DNA of 64,000 nucleotides, from the NCBI GenBank assembly GCA_963556255.1, contig OY744617.1, positions 31,420,144 through 31,484,143 of the forward strand, read 5' to 3'. The translations under genes and the position numbers were made by a program. Shown in pieces: positions 47,700-59,307 of this stretch (position 1 is its first letter; every line of letters starts with the position of its first letter). This DNA is from Allolobophora icterica (taxonomy: Eukaryota; Annelida; Clitellata; Crassiclitellata; Lumbricidae). The notes below the pieces were generated by a model, which did not search any database, was not told where the DNA came from, and was given only the letters and a program-made list of their open reading frames with translations.

Positions 47700-48729
47700 A
47701 AAACATTTTTAGGCCTTTGGAACTTATGCTGCATCTCATATACATTGTGCAACTAAACAGGTCATAATTGCATTTGTCAACAAACTTTAATTTCGTGTTT
47801 CTCAAAATTCCTACGTGATACAGAAAATCTAAAATGATATTTATGTTCACTTTAAAGGGGTCTATTATCAGCACCCAAAAATTTTCAGGAAGCAAAAAAA
47901 TTTTTTAAATTTGTTGTCCAGTGATAATCTGCGTTAGGGCAGCACCCACTGCATGCGATACACGTAGAAAGAGTTCCTCAAATGAGAGGATGGGGGTGAG
48001 GTCAGATCCAATACAACGCAACACTTGATAGGAAATTCCTTCATTTATTAGGAACACGCAAACTGTAATCAATCAATACATCAATATTATATACCCATGG
48101 AAATATTTTGGAGTGACTTATATAAGTGAAATGTCGTTTTCAAAATTATTTTTGCGGTATTTCTATGGTTGGAATATTATGTTGCGTTCATTGCCTGACA
48201 ATGTTACCTATAGATAGCCAACAATCCAGAACGCTATCGCCCTTTGCATAGCCACTTGTAATTCCGATGTAATATCGAAGGCCATCAAAGAAGCCACTTC
48301 TCACTTTTCGTAGACGATACAAAAGATATTGATGCGGTGTCATTTATATAATTGGATACTTAGTTACAGGCTTCAGCTGCTACTGCTAACTCTCCAAATC
48401 TGGCTTTTTTAAAGTTTATTTTCTTAGTCGCTTGATGTTGTTGCTTAGTTGTCCTTATGGCCTACACGACTGAATTATCTTAGGGCCTAACTGGTTGCAG
48501 GTTGATTACAGTTTGCGTATTGTTAAGTTTCTAATGTAACAATGTGAATATTTCTTATCTGGTAGCAAAATGTTAAATGCTGTAGTCACTGAATTAATAT
48601 GATTACAATAACATTATAACAGTTGGTAACTTGCCACTTTCGAATTAATAAATATGACCTCTGCCAATTCTCACTTAAAATTATCATTATTAGGATTAAT
48701 TTTGAGTTGGTCTGCTGCCTGGTTTCCAT
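47700..48729. other. AT-rich spacer without recognised content
   Basis: No open frame above background, no terminal repeats and no tandem repeat seen. The unit D 5' flank resumes near 48730 (GTGCCGCGTCATTTACAT). Confidence 0.5.
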
Positions 48730-49375
48730 TTTGACCTTATAAGCTAAGCCATTTGTGCCGCGTCATTTACATCTTACATAGCACATTGTGTATAATATTT
48801 TTTTCTTCAGTAAAACGTTTTGTCCAGTAGAGATTCCTGCATAGAACGTGACTTATTGAGTGGAATCACCTAGGTTTGTAATAGTACATTTTATTAAAGA
48901 TCACTCATCAATAATGATTTCTGTAATTCGTATGGTTAGAGTCGAGAGCTTCAGAACTATTTCTGAATAATGATGTCAACTGAGTCCCAATTGATAATTT
49001 TCGTCACGAACTAATATTTTATTTTTATTTTCCGTCCCAACTTATTCACCTGCTCCTGGTTGCGGTGTCCCAACCAGTTCAGCTCGATAAACGAATATAA
49101 TATTACAACTAAATCGCCATCTGGTAGATGGTTGGCTGAATCTAGACATGATTGGTCAAAATGTGAGCGATAAAGGTGATTGATGGCACTCTATGTGTGA
49201 TAAACTAAAATTCAGTTCTTCCTACTGCTGCTGCTGATGACGATGATGGCAATGATAATGAAGATGATGACGATGATGAATAGGAGGAGGAGAAGGAGGA
49301 GGAGGAGGAGGATGACAATGATGCTGATGATGATGAGTTTTTACTATGTAGAATTGTAGATGTTTTTCATTTAGG
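48730..49375 (+). other. Proximal 5' flank of copy D, with a ~150-bp insertion
   Basis: Homologous to 10210-10620 and 60780-61213. Between AGAGCTTCAG (48957) and ATCGCCATCTGG (49109) lies sequence absent from A and C; AACTA at both edges might be a short target duplication. Confidence 0.6.
49222..49336. repeat. CTG/GAT/GGA trinucleotide tract upstream of copy D
   Basis: Longest of the five tracts: TGCTGCTGCTGATGACGATG, then AGGAGGAGG and GATGATGATG. Confidence 0.85.
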
Positions 49376-52240
49376 ATGACGGAACATGCAGGTAAATCGA
49401 ATGAAGAAATGGTATCTTGGTTCATCGCCATAGCGTGTCAGTTACTTCCAAAGTCATTTCCGCTTGTTTCTGATCAGATGCATAACTTAATTACATCTTT
49501 TAACACTGCACCAAACGAGTATTTAATTTTTTGTGGCAGCCAGGCTGAGTTGTATATCCGGCCGCCGAATGCATGTATTAATGACCTAGATCTCTTGATC
49601 GCCAAAACTAATGAGCTGGTCTTCAGTGGCGACTTTCCAGTGTTGCCAAGGGATATGAGTGGGCTAGCAGATACAATCGAGTGCTACAAGATTGAATCAT
49701 ACCATAGGTTTCCAGGTTTTGTTCGATTACGATATTTCGGGGTAATGAACTATAATTGGATATATAAACAGTATGAATTTACGCGTACAGCTCTTTCAAA
49801 CGACTACGCGAAGCTAGATATGGATTATGTTGCAAATAGATTTTTTCCTATTATCCCTGTGATCCAAAGAAATTCCCTGGCAGAAAACAGTAGTGGTCCA
49901 GCAATTAAACGTGGAAGCTATACGCATGATTACTGTATACCCCGTGATTTCGTGCACTGCATGTGGTGCCCACAATGGCCTAAAGAAGTCCAAGATTGGC
50001 TTAAACGACCTAGGAATAATGGATGGCCGACCATTGATACAATTGCCCAGGTTACACAAAATGGTTGTCATTTTGTCTTCGCTAAGCATCGTTCTTGCAG
50101 AGACGATAAACTACAGTGGAGATTTTCATTTTCGTTGGCGGAGATAAGTTTACTTCAGAGTTGGACTAAAACTCAACAGATTGTCTACCATTTGTTGAGA
50201 TTCTTCTGCAAGAGAGAATTAGTACAAAAGGATTGTCCAAAGGAGGATGAGGTTCTCTGTACTTATCATTTAAAGACGCTGATGTTATGGACCTGTGAAG
50301 TGAAGTCGCCGGAATGGTGGAATTCCTCTTCTGCTATTACCATCTGCTGTGACTTATTGAAGAAGCTTTCAGACTGGCTACAGAAGAGGCACTGTCCGAA
50401 CTATTTCATTCCTGAAGCAAATTTGTTTCATGGATCATCGAACTCCACAATCCATGACAAGACTGTAAAACGACTGAATGAATTCCGAAATTCTGGTATT
50501 CTCTCTCTTTGGTTCGAGAAAAATTACATAGGGCCATTCATTCGGAGACGTTTCAGGTTTGAAGGCACAATGGAGTTAATGCCACATTTAGTGGATTTCA
50601 TGCTGACTCTCTTTGAGTATTGGAAAGTGACTGAATTACAATCATTGGATGCATTGTTTGAACTCACATTCTCATCTTCACACAAGCGGAATCGTCGTAC
50701 AATAACAAAAGGATATAGTTCAGGTCTGCGCGAGAGCTTCGTAATAGGATATTATTCAAGATGTTTTAGTTCGAAAACACATTCTCTATTGAGGGAGCTC
50801 CCAGCAATACTGAACGTCTTATGTTTCACGTACTGTGACGTCCTACTGCTTGCTTTGCAAACAGTGTATTTTTTAGGCTCCGGTGAGATTTCATGGGATA
50901 GCAGTCTCTTTGTTGAATTTGTCAATGGAATCTCGATGCAGCAAAAAATTGTGACGTCTCAGTATCATAACTTTCCGAAAGCGTACACAGCACAAAGTTG
51001 TCGGTTTCAATTTCTGCGTGCTCAGGATCTCCTGAAAATGTTAACTGGATCAAATAGTCGCCCAGAATTTCAATTACTGTCTCTCATGTCAAAAGAGTTT
51101 CTTAGAAGAGCTTTAGAACACGAAGGTTCTAAATGCAACTGCATTGCTCCTGCAGCGTTGGCCTATCTGGCAGCTGTCCATTTTGCCACATCAAAATACC
51201 AAAAAGCAGCACGCATTTGCTTGTCAATTCTCGTGGAACAGCCTTTCCAAGAGGATAAGGAGACAATGAATGCAGGTTGTTTGTTGTTTATTGACGATGT
51301 CGCAAGAATCGTTGGATTGTGTCTGCTTCAGAAGAAGATTACTGAAAATTATCTTCATTACATTGGCAGGCGGCTTTATCTTGACCTGCGTCTATCACCT
51401 GAGATATTTGCACAATATTTAATTGTATTATGTGCCGAGAAAGGAATATCCAAACATTTATATTTTTATCGTGATTTGCCGGACTCAGCATTTCCTATGG
51501 ACGAATATTTGAAGGCTTTAATAAAACCGAAGTCAGGTTCTCATTTGAATGCCACCAGACAGATCGTTTATCAGAGAACTGATGCACTGACAGAAACCGA
51601 GGTTTCAAGTGTAAATTCTTTGATAGTCAAAGAAACAGTAATTGAAATTCTAATGGAATATGCTCTAGAAAATATGATTTCATTCTACAATGTGATTCGC
51701 AACGACTTTGGCATCCAGTGCAACACAGCTGACTGCTATCGTGCTTTGTACCTTTGCAAGTGTCGCCAATACGATGAAGTGCTGTATTTGTGTGAGCGAA
51801 TTCTGCAAGAGCCTGATCTGCAGAGCGATACGAAGGAATGTTCATTTGTGAATGTTTTGTTGTTGCCACCGCTTGACTCTTTTTTCGATATAGACGTACA
51901 GTCGTTGCTTGGATTTCACACACTGTTTTATTATTTATCCTCTGCAAATGACGATTTGGGAAAAGTTGAGATAACTCCCGGGTTAACGTTTGAACACTGG
52001 TTTGCCCGATGTGTGATCTATTGTAAACATGAACCCTTCTTTGGTTTTAGCTACTCCATAAGAAGCCAATATTTTCTTGGAAGATATTTTCTTGCAAACT
52101 ATTTGAAAGTCAGATGTCATATTGATTGCAATCTTCCATATTCTGAAGCATTGACTGATTTTACTGGTCTGGAAACAAATCTTCCGTTTGAACACATCAT
52201 TCGCAGATTTGTTCTACGAAAGTTTCGTATTAAAAAATAG
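49376..52240 (+). CDS. Mab-21/cGAS-like nucleotidyltransferase with TPR-like C-terminal half, copy D (intact)
   Basis: A 954-residue uninterrupted frame. The GS motif is at G54-S55, the acidic pair at D70-L-D72 (INDLDLL) and the third candidate Asp at D191 in RDFVHCMWCPQWP. WRFSFS, the HLKT helix and the NYFIPEANLF motif are all present, so the catalytic triad looks complete. Compared with copy A there are 7 extra residues between the acidic pair and the third Asp, and a small in-frame deletion after LIKPK near 51530. It stops at KK-stop because the terminal A run is one base shorter than in copy A. The ATG directly follows TTTTTCATTTAG plus one G, a plausible 3' splice acceptor. Its 5' flank is split by about 5.8 kb of retroelement material (about 42894-48730), so its distal promoter context differs from the other copies. 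Confidence 0.87.
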   Translation: MTEHAGKSNEEMVSWFIAIACQLLPKSFPLVSDQMHNLITSFNTAPNEYLIFCGSQAELYIRPPNACINDLDLLIAKTNELVFSGDFPVLPRDMSGLADTIECYKIESYHRFPGFVRLRYFGVMNYNWIYKQYEFTRTALSNDYAKLDMDYVANRFFPIIPVIQRNSLAENSSGPAIKRGSYTHDYCIPRDFVHCMWCPQWPKEVQDWLKRPRNNGWPTIDTIAQVTQNGCHFVFAKHRSCRDDKLQWRFSFSLAEISLLQSWTKTQQIVYHLLRFFCKRELVQKDCPKEDEVLCTYHLKTLMLWTCEVKSPEWWNSSSAITICCDLLKKLSDWLQKRHCPNYFIPEANLFHGSSNSTIHDKTVKRLNEFRNSGILSLWFEKNYIGPFIRRRFRFEGTMELMPHLVDFMLTLFEYWKVTELQSLDALFELTFSSSHKRNRRTITKGYSSGLRESFVIGYYSRCFSSKTHSLLRELPAILNVLCFTYCDVLLLALQTVYFLGSGEISWDSSLFVEFVNGISMQQKIVTSQYHNFPKAYTAQSCRFQFLRAQDLLKMLTGSNSRPEFQLLSLMSKEFLRRALEHEGSKCNCIAPAALAYLAAVHFATSKYQKAARICLSILVEQPFQEDKETMNAGCLLFIDDVARIVGLCLLQKKITENYLHYIGRRLYLDLRLSPEIFAQYLIVLCAEKGISKHLYFYRDLPDSAFPMDEYLKALIKPKSGSHLNATRQIVYQRTDALTETEVSSVNSLIVKETVIEILMEYALENMISFYNVIRNDFGIQCNTADCYRALYLCKCRQYDEVLYLCERILQEPDLQSDTKECSFVNVLLLPPLDSFFDIDVQSLLGFHTLFYYLSSANDDLGKVEITPGLTFEHWFARCVIYCKHEPFFGFSYSIRSQYFLGRYFLANYLKVRCHIDCNLPYSEALTDFTGLETNLPFEHIIRRFVLRKFRIKK

Positions 52241-53260
52241 TTCAAAAGTGGTATCGTATCAATGACCAAGTTGAGTTTTCATATGAAATATGCTTTTCGT
52301 GATATGTATTTCCGAAGAATGAAACTTACTTTTAAAGTATTGCTCTGTGACCCGTCTAATAGCGGCTATCACTGCAGAAGCAATACATAGTCTTGAAATT
52401 TTTCCCGTTCTAGTAAGCCAGTTTCATTGTAATTTAGAAGAGGTCGCCGCCTCCTTCTTGATCTGCAACAAAAGGAGGAAGGTTTTTGAAGAACCGTTAC
52501 AGCACCACAGGATAGCTGTTTGGCTTCTAAGACGTCTTTGGTGTTGGCGACACTCAGGCTGAGAGAGTTTCCTATTCCAAAAACAGAACTAAGTTGTTTT
52601 TACTCCAAGGTAGATTCCTTTTCATCCTCACTGCCGCTTCGTCAACCTCTTCTCCACAGACTGTACTACCATGTGGGACTCCGGCGACTATGATTCTCTT
52701 ATAGATAGGCAACTAGAAAAAAGATTCTATACTTGATTGGCTCTCCCTAAGATCAACGGAACTCTAAATGTGTCTTGATTCTGTTATCATTTAAGGAAGC
52801 TTCTTCATATAGGATCTTTATGTTCAGCGATGAATCTTCCAGCCATTCAAGCACCAGTTCATATGAGAATGGACTGTTGTACGATTTCATGCGTTCTTCG
52901 GAAGCTTATACTCATTTCACATTTCCTGACACTACATTACGGTACAACTAGCTCCATAACGAACCGTGAAGAAATATCGTCCAAAAAGGTACACGAATAT
53001 ATAGAAGCTTGAAAATCCCATAAATGCCCAGGTAACTAACACTGAAGTATGGGAACCACAAGGTCGACCTCTGTCACAAAGATGATAAAAAAGACATTTT
53101 GCTGGCAGACTGAACGCTGTTCGAGCACTGCGAACGATTAGTGCCAGAGCGAGGTGTGTTCCAAAGGTGCTATAGAACAGGGCACAACTCAAGAGGGGGT
53201 GGCGCAAATTTTGAGACGGAATGATTTAATTATTAACCTATTTTCTTTATCTTGAAATAT
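52241..53260 (+). other. 3' flank of copy D
   Basis: Matches the 3' flanks of A, B and C (GAAACTTACTTTTAAAGTAT; GACGTCTTTGGTGTTGGCGA). Without the hAT-like insertion seen in C. Confidence 0.6.
52977..53140 (+). pseudogene. Reverse-transcriptase C-terminal remnant in 3' flank of copy D
   Basis: Aligns with 41041-41235 (AAATGCCCAGGTAACTAAC, CTGAAGTATGGGAACCACA), frame-shifted. Confidence 0.5.
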
Positions 53261-53940
53261 GATATCTATTTAAAATGAAATAAATGTAATAAAATTACGT
53301 AACAAGAAATAAAAGTGTATGACTTTAATATTAACAGATTGAAAGTTGAAGTAATTATTGGCTAAGTTGATCTTTGGATGGGGTGCTCTACACTTATCCT
53401 TGGCACAGAGCGCAATTGGCTGAATAAAAAATATTCTTGTCTTTAATCTTTGATCTTATCTAATCCATCCAATCCTTCCTACCTAATCCACATAGTCCTT
53501 ACTACATTAATCAATCCAATCCTCCACCTTCCAAGCTTTCCTGTCCTCAACAAAACCCGCGTGAGCATGTCTTCTGCTTACTCTCTGGTCTCTCTGTCAA
53601 CCTGGCTCAGATCCTCTCTTGACAACTACTTTGAAGCGACGCGGGGCTGATGAATAAGCTGGCACCCAGCGCATAGCTTTGTGGTTCCTGTTTAGAAAGT
53701 TGGAGTTTACGATTACGACTGTCTGTGCAAAGTAAACGTCTCCCCATAGGCTAGTTCGTTGGTGTATAAATCTTGATATTATCCCTACAGTTAGGAAAGA
53801 AGACCGAACTTTTGGCCTCTAACAGTTTTATAACCATACTGCCAAGCGCACAACCGGCTTAAAAGTCCACAAATTTCGTCAGAAGTTTCAAATCAACTCA
53901 CCAACCACTTATTGGTGATTATCGCATAATAATACTTTAT
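53260..53940. other. AT-rich spacer
   Basis: GGCTGAATAAAAAATATTC at 53420 looks like a retroposon tail, followed by a pyrimidine-rich stretch (53455-53600). A 66-codon frame there has no recognised motif. Confidence 0.35.
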
Positions 53941-53954
53941 TGCACTTTTGGATA

Positions 53955-54105
53955 GTATTATCATAATAATAATCATTATTGTTGTTATAATTATTATAAT
54001 TATAACTATAACTAGTAGTTGCAGCATTAGTGGCAGCAGTAGTAGTAGCGGCAGTAGTAGTAGTAGTGGCAGTGGCACCATCATCATTATTAGTAGTAGT
54101 ATCAT
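53955..54105. repeat. Mixed (ATT/ATA) and (TAG/GCA) trinucleotide repeat
   Basis: Imperfect TAATAAT- and AGTAGTAG-type runs. Confidence 0.85.
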
Positions 54106-54310
54106 TCAACCCGGCGCTGTTTATGCATTCGGCATTCCGAACCAAATCCACCAGTAGTCGCGACATCTTGCGAACCCAGTTCATGAACTGCATCATGATG
54201 AACGGCGTCATAAAGCAGACATTCGTCCGGATACATCGGGCGCCACATAATTTGACACTTTGTCTAAACAGCCGCTTCGCTGACGGGCCATTGTGTTAAC
54301 GCGCGCACGA
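54106..54310. other. GC-richer non-repetitive stretch, possible exon debris
   Basis: Short frames in both directions (for example MTPFIMMQFMNWVRKMSR on the minus strand near 54155-54211). None is recognisable and none has clear splice sites. Confidence 0.2.
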
Positions 54311-54474
54311 CAACAACGACCTGGCGACATCTATCGATGTATCGGGAAACATTCAGAAGCTGTAAATCGCGCTCATGAGCGCCATCTGACGAACGTACCA
54401 TAAAAGCACATTATGGCAACTTATTGGCCCTGACAATGTTGTTTTTAATGGGTGTGATGAACTGCCAACTGCGT

Positions 54475-54660
54475 CTGTTTGTGTGTATGTATGTACTACA
54501 TACTACACATGTATGAATGTATATAAGTATATATATATGTGTGTGTATGTAAATATTTATGTGTGAATTTATGTAGCTATCTAGGCCTATGTATGCACAT
54601 GTGTATGTATGTACGTAGTTATGTATGAATGTATGTTAGTTAGTATGTCGGTGTGTTCAA
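54475..54660. repeat. (TATG)n-type microsatellite region
   Basis: Imperfect GTATGTATG and TATATATATG runs. 54660-54960 shows nothing recognisable. Confidence 0.8.
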
Positions 54661-55099
54661 GAAGAAAGACGTCGATATTGTATGCAGTGCGTTTTTCGTT
54701 GGTCACGTATGAGAGAACGTATGCATTATTTCGATCAGAGACGGAATTCGGAATTTACGATAAATGCCAAAAAATTGAGAACTGAAAGCTCCAATAATTT
54801 CGATCGACTGTATCGCCAAGGTTGCTGGTTATGCAGAGTACAAATTATTCTAGCTATGAACACAGATGCCCACGTGCTCGAAGTACCATAGAGCAGGCAC
54901 CCAATAACCGTGCTATCTCTTCCGGGTCATGACCCGGGTTATGACCCCAGATCTAGAGATAGTATTATACTTGCATGACGGCTGAATATATTTCAGATTG
55001 CCTCTTCTTTGCATGTTGTATTTATTTTTGTATGAATGTATTGAATGCATTTTATGTGTTTATGCACTCTGTATGCATTGCTGTTTGTATGTTCATGAG

Positions 55100-55245
55100 T
55101 ATGCGTGTACCTGTTAGGTGTGTATGTAGCTACATATGTTTACATATGTATGCCTGTATGCATTTATGTATGTATGTATTTATGTATGAATCTATAGATA
55201 TGTAGGTTTGTATGCATGTAGTATGTATGTTGTATGTATGTATTT
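55100..55245. repeat. (GTAT)n-type microsatellite region
   Basis: Imperfect TATGTATGTATG runs; the 76-codon Cys/Met/Tyr frame across it is an artefact. 55260-55840 shows nothing recognisable. Confidence 0.8.
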
Positions 55246-55842
55246 TGCGTGTTCGTTATTGTAAAGATGATTATTGGCCGGGCTTATTGGCCCGAGTATC
55301 ATGTGTCAGCGCCTTGAAACATCGATCGTTCCTGAAAAAAGTATCAGAAGCGTCGAATCCTGGTTTCAGAAGGCCACTTCTATGAATGTTTGATAGGCAT
55401 ATCTTCAAGGAACCTGCTCAAATACCTGCACGAAATTGAAAACAGATAATTATTATTATTCATCGTTTCTCTGTGGTCGGATTTGTATCGCGGACGAATG
55501 CATCATTTTTGCTTACCTTTGTAAAATTAATATTCGCATCTCTTTGATTTTAAGAGATTTTTTCTACTCGAACCCGCCATTTTATTGCGGCTTTCGTTCG
55601 TCCAGGTTTTTATTCCTAGCTTAATGTTTGGTTACAGTAATTTTTCGATTGTGACAGTTCAAAAGTGACTGATATGAATGTCTCTTGAAGAAGAAAACGC
55701 GATCGACGTGGTTGGATACACGATATGATGTTGTTTTGAGGGAAAAGGCGAGAGTTCGTTATTTTTGGACTTAAAATATGTACAGTAACAATCATAACAA
55801 TTTTCAACTCGACCATTCTGTCTTTATATTTGAAGCAGAGGA

Positions 55843-56023
55843 AGTATGTGTACGTGTGTATGTGCGTGTACCGGGGTATGCATGTGTGTAATACTGTGTA
55901 TATGACATGCATATGTATGTGTATGTATGTATGTATGTATGTATGTATGTATTTACGTATGCATGTATATATTTGTGTATAATGTATGTATGCTTATATC
56001 TATTTATTTGTGTATGTATGTAT
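55843..56023. repeat. (GTAT)n microsatellite
   Basis: Includes a nearly perfect GTAT run at about 55914-55954. Confidence 0.9.
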
Positions 56024-56263
56024 GAGACGGACAGGTCAGCGACGAAGCGAGAGCGATTCTGTGACCATTTAACGATTGATCAAACCTTATATCTGGTGCT
56101 AGAAATACCTGTTGTACTGCTCCTCTAGTCACACATGGACTTGTTACCTACATGGTAGTATGATGAGGTATAAGCTTAATAATTTAAGACCTGTGCTCGC
56201 CTGGAATTAGATGCCACAGCGCCATTAGCGCCATGCTATGATAATCTTAATACGGTATGCGGA

Positions 56264-56431
56264 CTATCGCTCATATGGACGATCGCTCATAAGACGATCG
56301 CTCATAGGACTATCGCTCATAGGGACGATCGCTCATAGGGACGATCGCTTATATGGAGATCGCTCATAAGACGATCGCTCATAGGACTATCGCTCATAGG
56401 GACGATCGCTCACAGGGACGATCGCTCATAC
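56264..56431 (+). repeat. ~18-bp tandem array (GACGATCGCTCATAGG)
   Basis: About ten units of GGACGATCGCTCATAG with small variants; a decayed array in the opposite orientation lies at 57178-57275. Confidence 0.85.
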
Positions 56432-56640
56432 ACCGCGATCAATTATAAAAAAATAGTAAAGTTTTTAATAAAACACAGAAGCCAAGGTTTGTTTCATGGA
56501 TCCATTTGTTGTAAATAAGACATAAAAACTCTGAAAATTGTTCACTACTTGAACGATAAGACAGAAAACCACGTAGATACGTCAGAACATCAATTTTATT
56601 GTATGTTGCCACTGCATGCCCTAATGACATGATCTTTCAA

Positions 56641-56880
56641 GGACGTGGTGGCTCAGTGGTAAGTTCGGCGCCTTGTGACCGGAGGGTTGCAGGTTCGAAT
56701 CCCACTCTAGCTGCTGCGTACGGACCTTGGGCAAGTCCTTCACTCGCAATTGCTCGTGGCGCTTCGGCGTGAAAATTCCGGCACAATATCAAATGCTGTA
56801 ATCGGGAGCGCCGCTGAGTAGTAGTTGACTTCGAGAGGCGCTATAGAAATATCCGGAATAAAAAAAACTAATAAATAAAC
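56641..56880 (+). mobile_element. tRNA-derived SINE (family 1) with MIR-like core
   Basis: GTGGCTCAGTGGTAAGTTCG and GGTTCGAATCCC are the A- and B-box regions. The core is GTACGGACCTTGGGCAAGTC. The 3' part is GAGGCGCTATAGAAATATCC with a GGAATAAA and A-rich tail. Nearly identical in layout to 45258-45490. Confidence 0.88.
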
Positions 56881-57177
56881 ATTAGCGCTCGGCGCTCGGT
56901 TGCTCAGTAACACCCTGCAGGGGCATGGAGGAAGATTGCTTTCTGCTTCACACAATCGCTCTGGAGGCCCAAGAAAAACGCCAGTCATTAACATCCAATT
57001 AGCTAGCAATATTATTATAGAAGTAATCAACTAACCAACTGTTCCAATTGCCTTCACATGACTTTACAAATATGTATGAAATGTTCCAACTTTGATGTGC
57101 CTATGCTTCAAAACTATATACTAGCCAATTGCTCGAGTCCCTATATACTTTGATGTTCATAAATAACATAGCGCATG

Positions 57178-57275
57178 GGCTATCGTGCCTATGAGCAGTT
57201 TTCCCATGAACGATCGTCCTATAATATAAACGATCCATAATATGAACGATCGTCCTACGAGCGATCGTCCTAGAA
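57178..57275 (-). repeat. Decayed inverted counterpart of the GATCG array
   Basis: Units such as GAACGATCGTCCTATAATAT and GAGCGATCGTCCTAG, the reverse complement type of the array at 56264. Confidence 0.7.
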
Positions 57276-57547
57276 CCCTTAATACATAGGTCTGTTGAAA
57301 TCTTCCTCTTGAGGAAGCCTTTCATTCTAAGCTGAACAGATCCGATCATGATCCCTCCTCTTCATCTTTGCCTCTCACCCAATCCACTTCTAAGCACCAT
57401 CCACCCTACTCGTCTGGTCGTCTACCTGGCTGACTCTTGGATCTTGGCCTCCTGGAAATGAAGTGACCTTACCGATTGCATTTCTGACAGTGCGCCGTTC
57501 GATAAGAATTTGCTCTCTTAGGTACTAAAGAAATTTGGAGACTGCGA

Positions 57548-57641
57548 TTACAATACGATTATAGTCCCGATGAAACATTCATTCAGTACTGCTTTAAGCC
57601 TCCGCTGAGACGGTTATTGCGTATCAGTGTGTAGGGACCTT
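57548..57641 (+). mobile_element. SINE family 2, truncated
   Basis: CAATACGATTATAGTCCCGA, CATTCATTCAGTACTGCTTT and GTGTAGGGACCTTG match the copy at 16089; it stops abruptly at 57641. Confidence 0.6.
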
Positions 57642-57815
57642 GACAGTCTTGTTGTCCTCGAGACCGAGGTCTTGGTCTCGACTGCACTAGAATTTATCTT
57701 TAAAAGTCTTGGTCTTGGTCTTGAGACCAAAGGTCTTGGTCTTGGTCTTGAGGTTCAAATTCTTGGTCTTGTTCTTGAGTTTCAAAGTCTTGGTCTTGTT
57801 TTTGCAAGACAGACT
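57641..57815. repeat. CTTGGT/CTTGAG-rich repeat, possibly a transposon end
   Basis: Repeats of GTCTTGGTCTTGAGACC-type sequence starting CAGTCTTGTTGTCCTCGAG, which resembles a hAT terminus; no matching right end found. Confidence 0.45.
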
Positions 57816-58079
57816 CGTCTGTCAAAATGAACAATCATTTAACAAAACGCATTCGCAAGAATTCTAAAAAAAATCAAACAATTACTCATGCAATTAGCAT
57901 TTGCACGGTGCGAATGAGGTTTTACTGTTGTTTTGGGACAATTACTTTGACTTCTGGTTATTTACTTCCGATTTTGCAATCCTCAGTTATACTGTATCTG
58001 GAAGCCCTGCCGAGACTTGTTTCAGAAGCCTTTAAACCATAGGAGGATTTCAAAAGAGACTCGCGAATTTTATATTGTA

Positions 58080-58340
58080 TGTAAGTTTGACAGCAGATAA
58101 AAAGGAGCCCCGGGTGGAAAACTTAGAGAACGACTGATCGAATAACATGAATTCTTTGATGCACTATTGCCAACCCTAACCTGGTATAATAATTGTTAAT
58201 AATCCTGTTTTGAAAGTAGCTGTGTGGCTTGTGTAAACGCTACTAGTGCACTGTAAAACTTCTATCGTGTTCCATTCGCTGGATCTAACGCACCACCTAT
58301 GGAATGATTGTGCAGAGTTGGTTTCCCCTGCATTCACCAG
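58080..58340 (+). other. Repeated block shared with 16300 and 32230
   Basis: AACTTAGAGAACGACTGATC, TGTGTAAACGCTACTAGTG, and the uninterrupted CCCCTGCATTCACCAGGAGA, which is the empty site for the Harbinger-type element at 32550. Confidence 0.6.
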
Positions 58341-58387
58341 GAGACCGGAAGAAGAAGACGATAACTAGAAGGAGGAAGAAGAAAAAG

Positions 58388-58548
<161 letters not shown>

Positions 58549-59190
58549 TATCAATAAATGGGGTGGCACCCATTCAAACTGGAAGCGGTGGTGAAGGATG
58601 TTATTCGACCTATTCATTAAAAAATGGGCAGGGTCGAGGCTATGCGGTCGCTGTATAAAATAGTGCACATTTGCATTTACTGAAGCGAATTCTACAACGT
58701 CACCCGATGGTTATTCTAATAGCATCAACATAGTATGACCATAGTCAGGAAAACCCTCGAGTAGGCCCTACATGTTTACTTCATCGCTGGATCATCATCG
58801 GAAGCACTCAGTTCACTTCAAGGTACCGTTGGATGACTTTTTATTGTAAAGAAAAATCTGATGCATTACTGGTAAGATAGCTATTTACTTCTGTTTCAGT
58901 GGGACATGTAGCAAATTTTGATTGTGTTTGAAATCAACTTCAGGTAGAGGGATGTAAAGGATTTTATGATATCCTGCTTTCGTCAACACTTTTGGGATAA
59001 TTTTAAGATTGTCCTACTTGAAAACCTTCTTTGTTAAAATTATAAACAAACGATTAACAATTGTCTTCTTTAAGGCGAAGTCACAAGTATTCACCTCATA
59101 ACAGTGTCGATATAAAGCAGTTCCACAACACTAAGAGCAATAGAAACTGGTTGCCATTGTGCAGCCCTGTTTGTGACCTTCGTTGAGCAT

Positions 59191-59211
59191 TTTTGTTATT
59201 ATTTTTATTAA

Positions 59212-59300
<89 letters not shown>
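59191..59300. repeat. (ATT)n microsatellite
   Basis: About 110 bp of ATT units, interrupting the GAGCATTT-CA-TACGAAA landmark of the 5' flank. Confidence 0.97.

Positions 59301-59307
<7 letters not shown>

Noticed and set aside
56641..56712. A possible tRNA gene with A and B boxes
   Set aside because: The acceptor arms do not pair and the sequence continues into a SINE body and tail; a second copy has the same layout.
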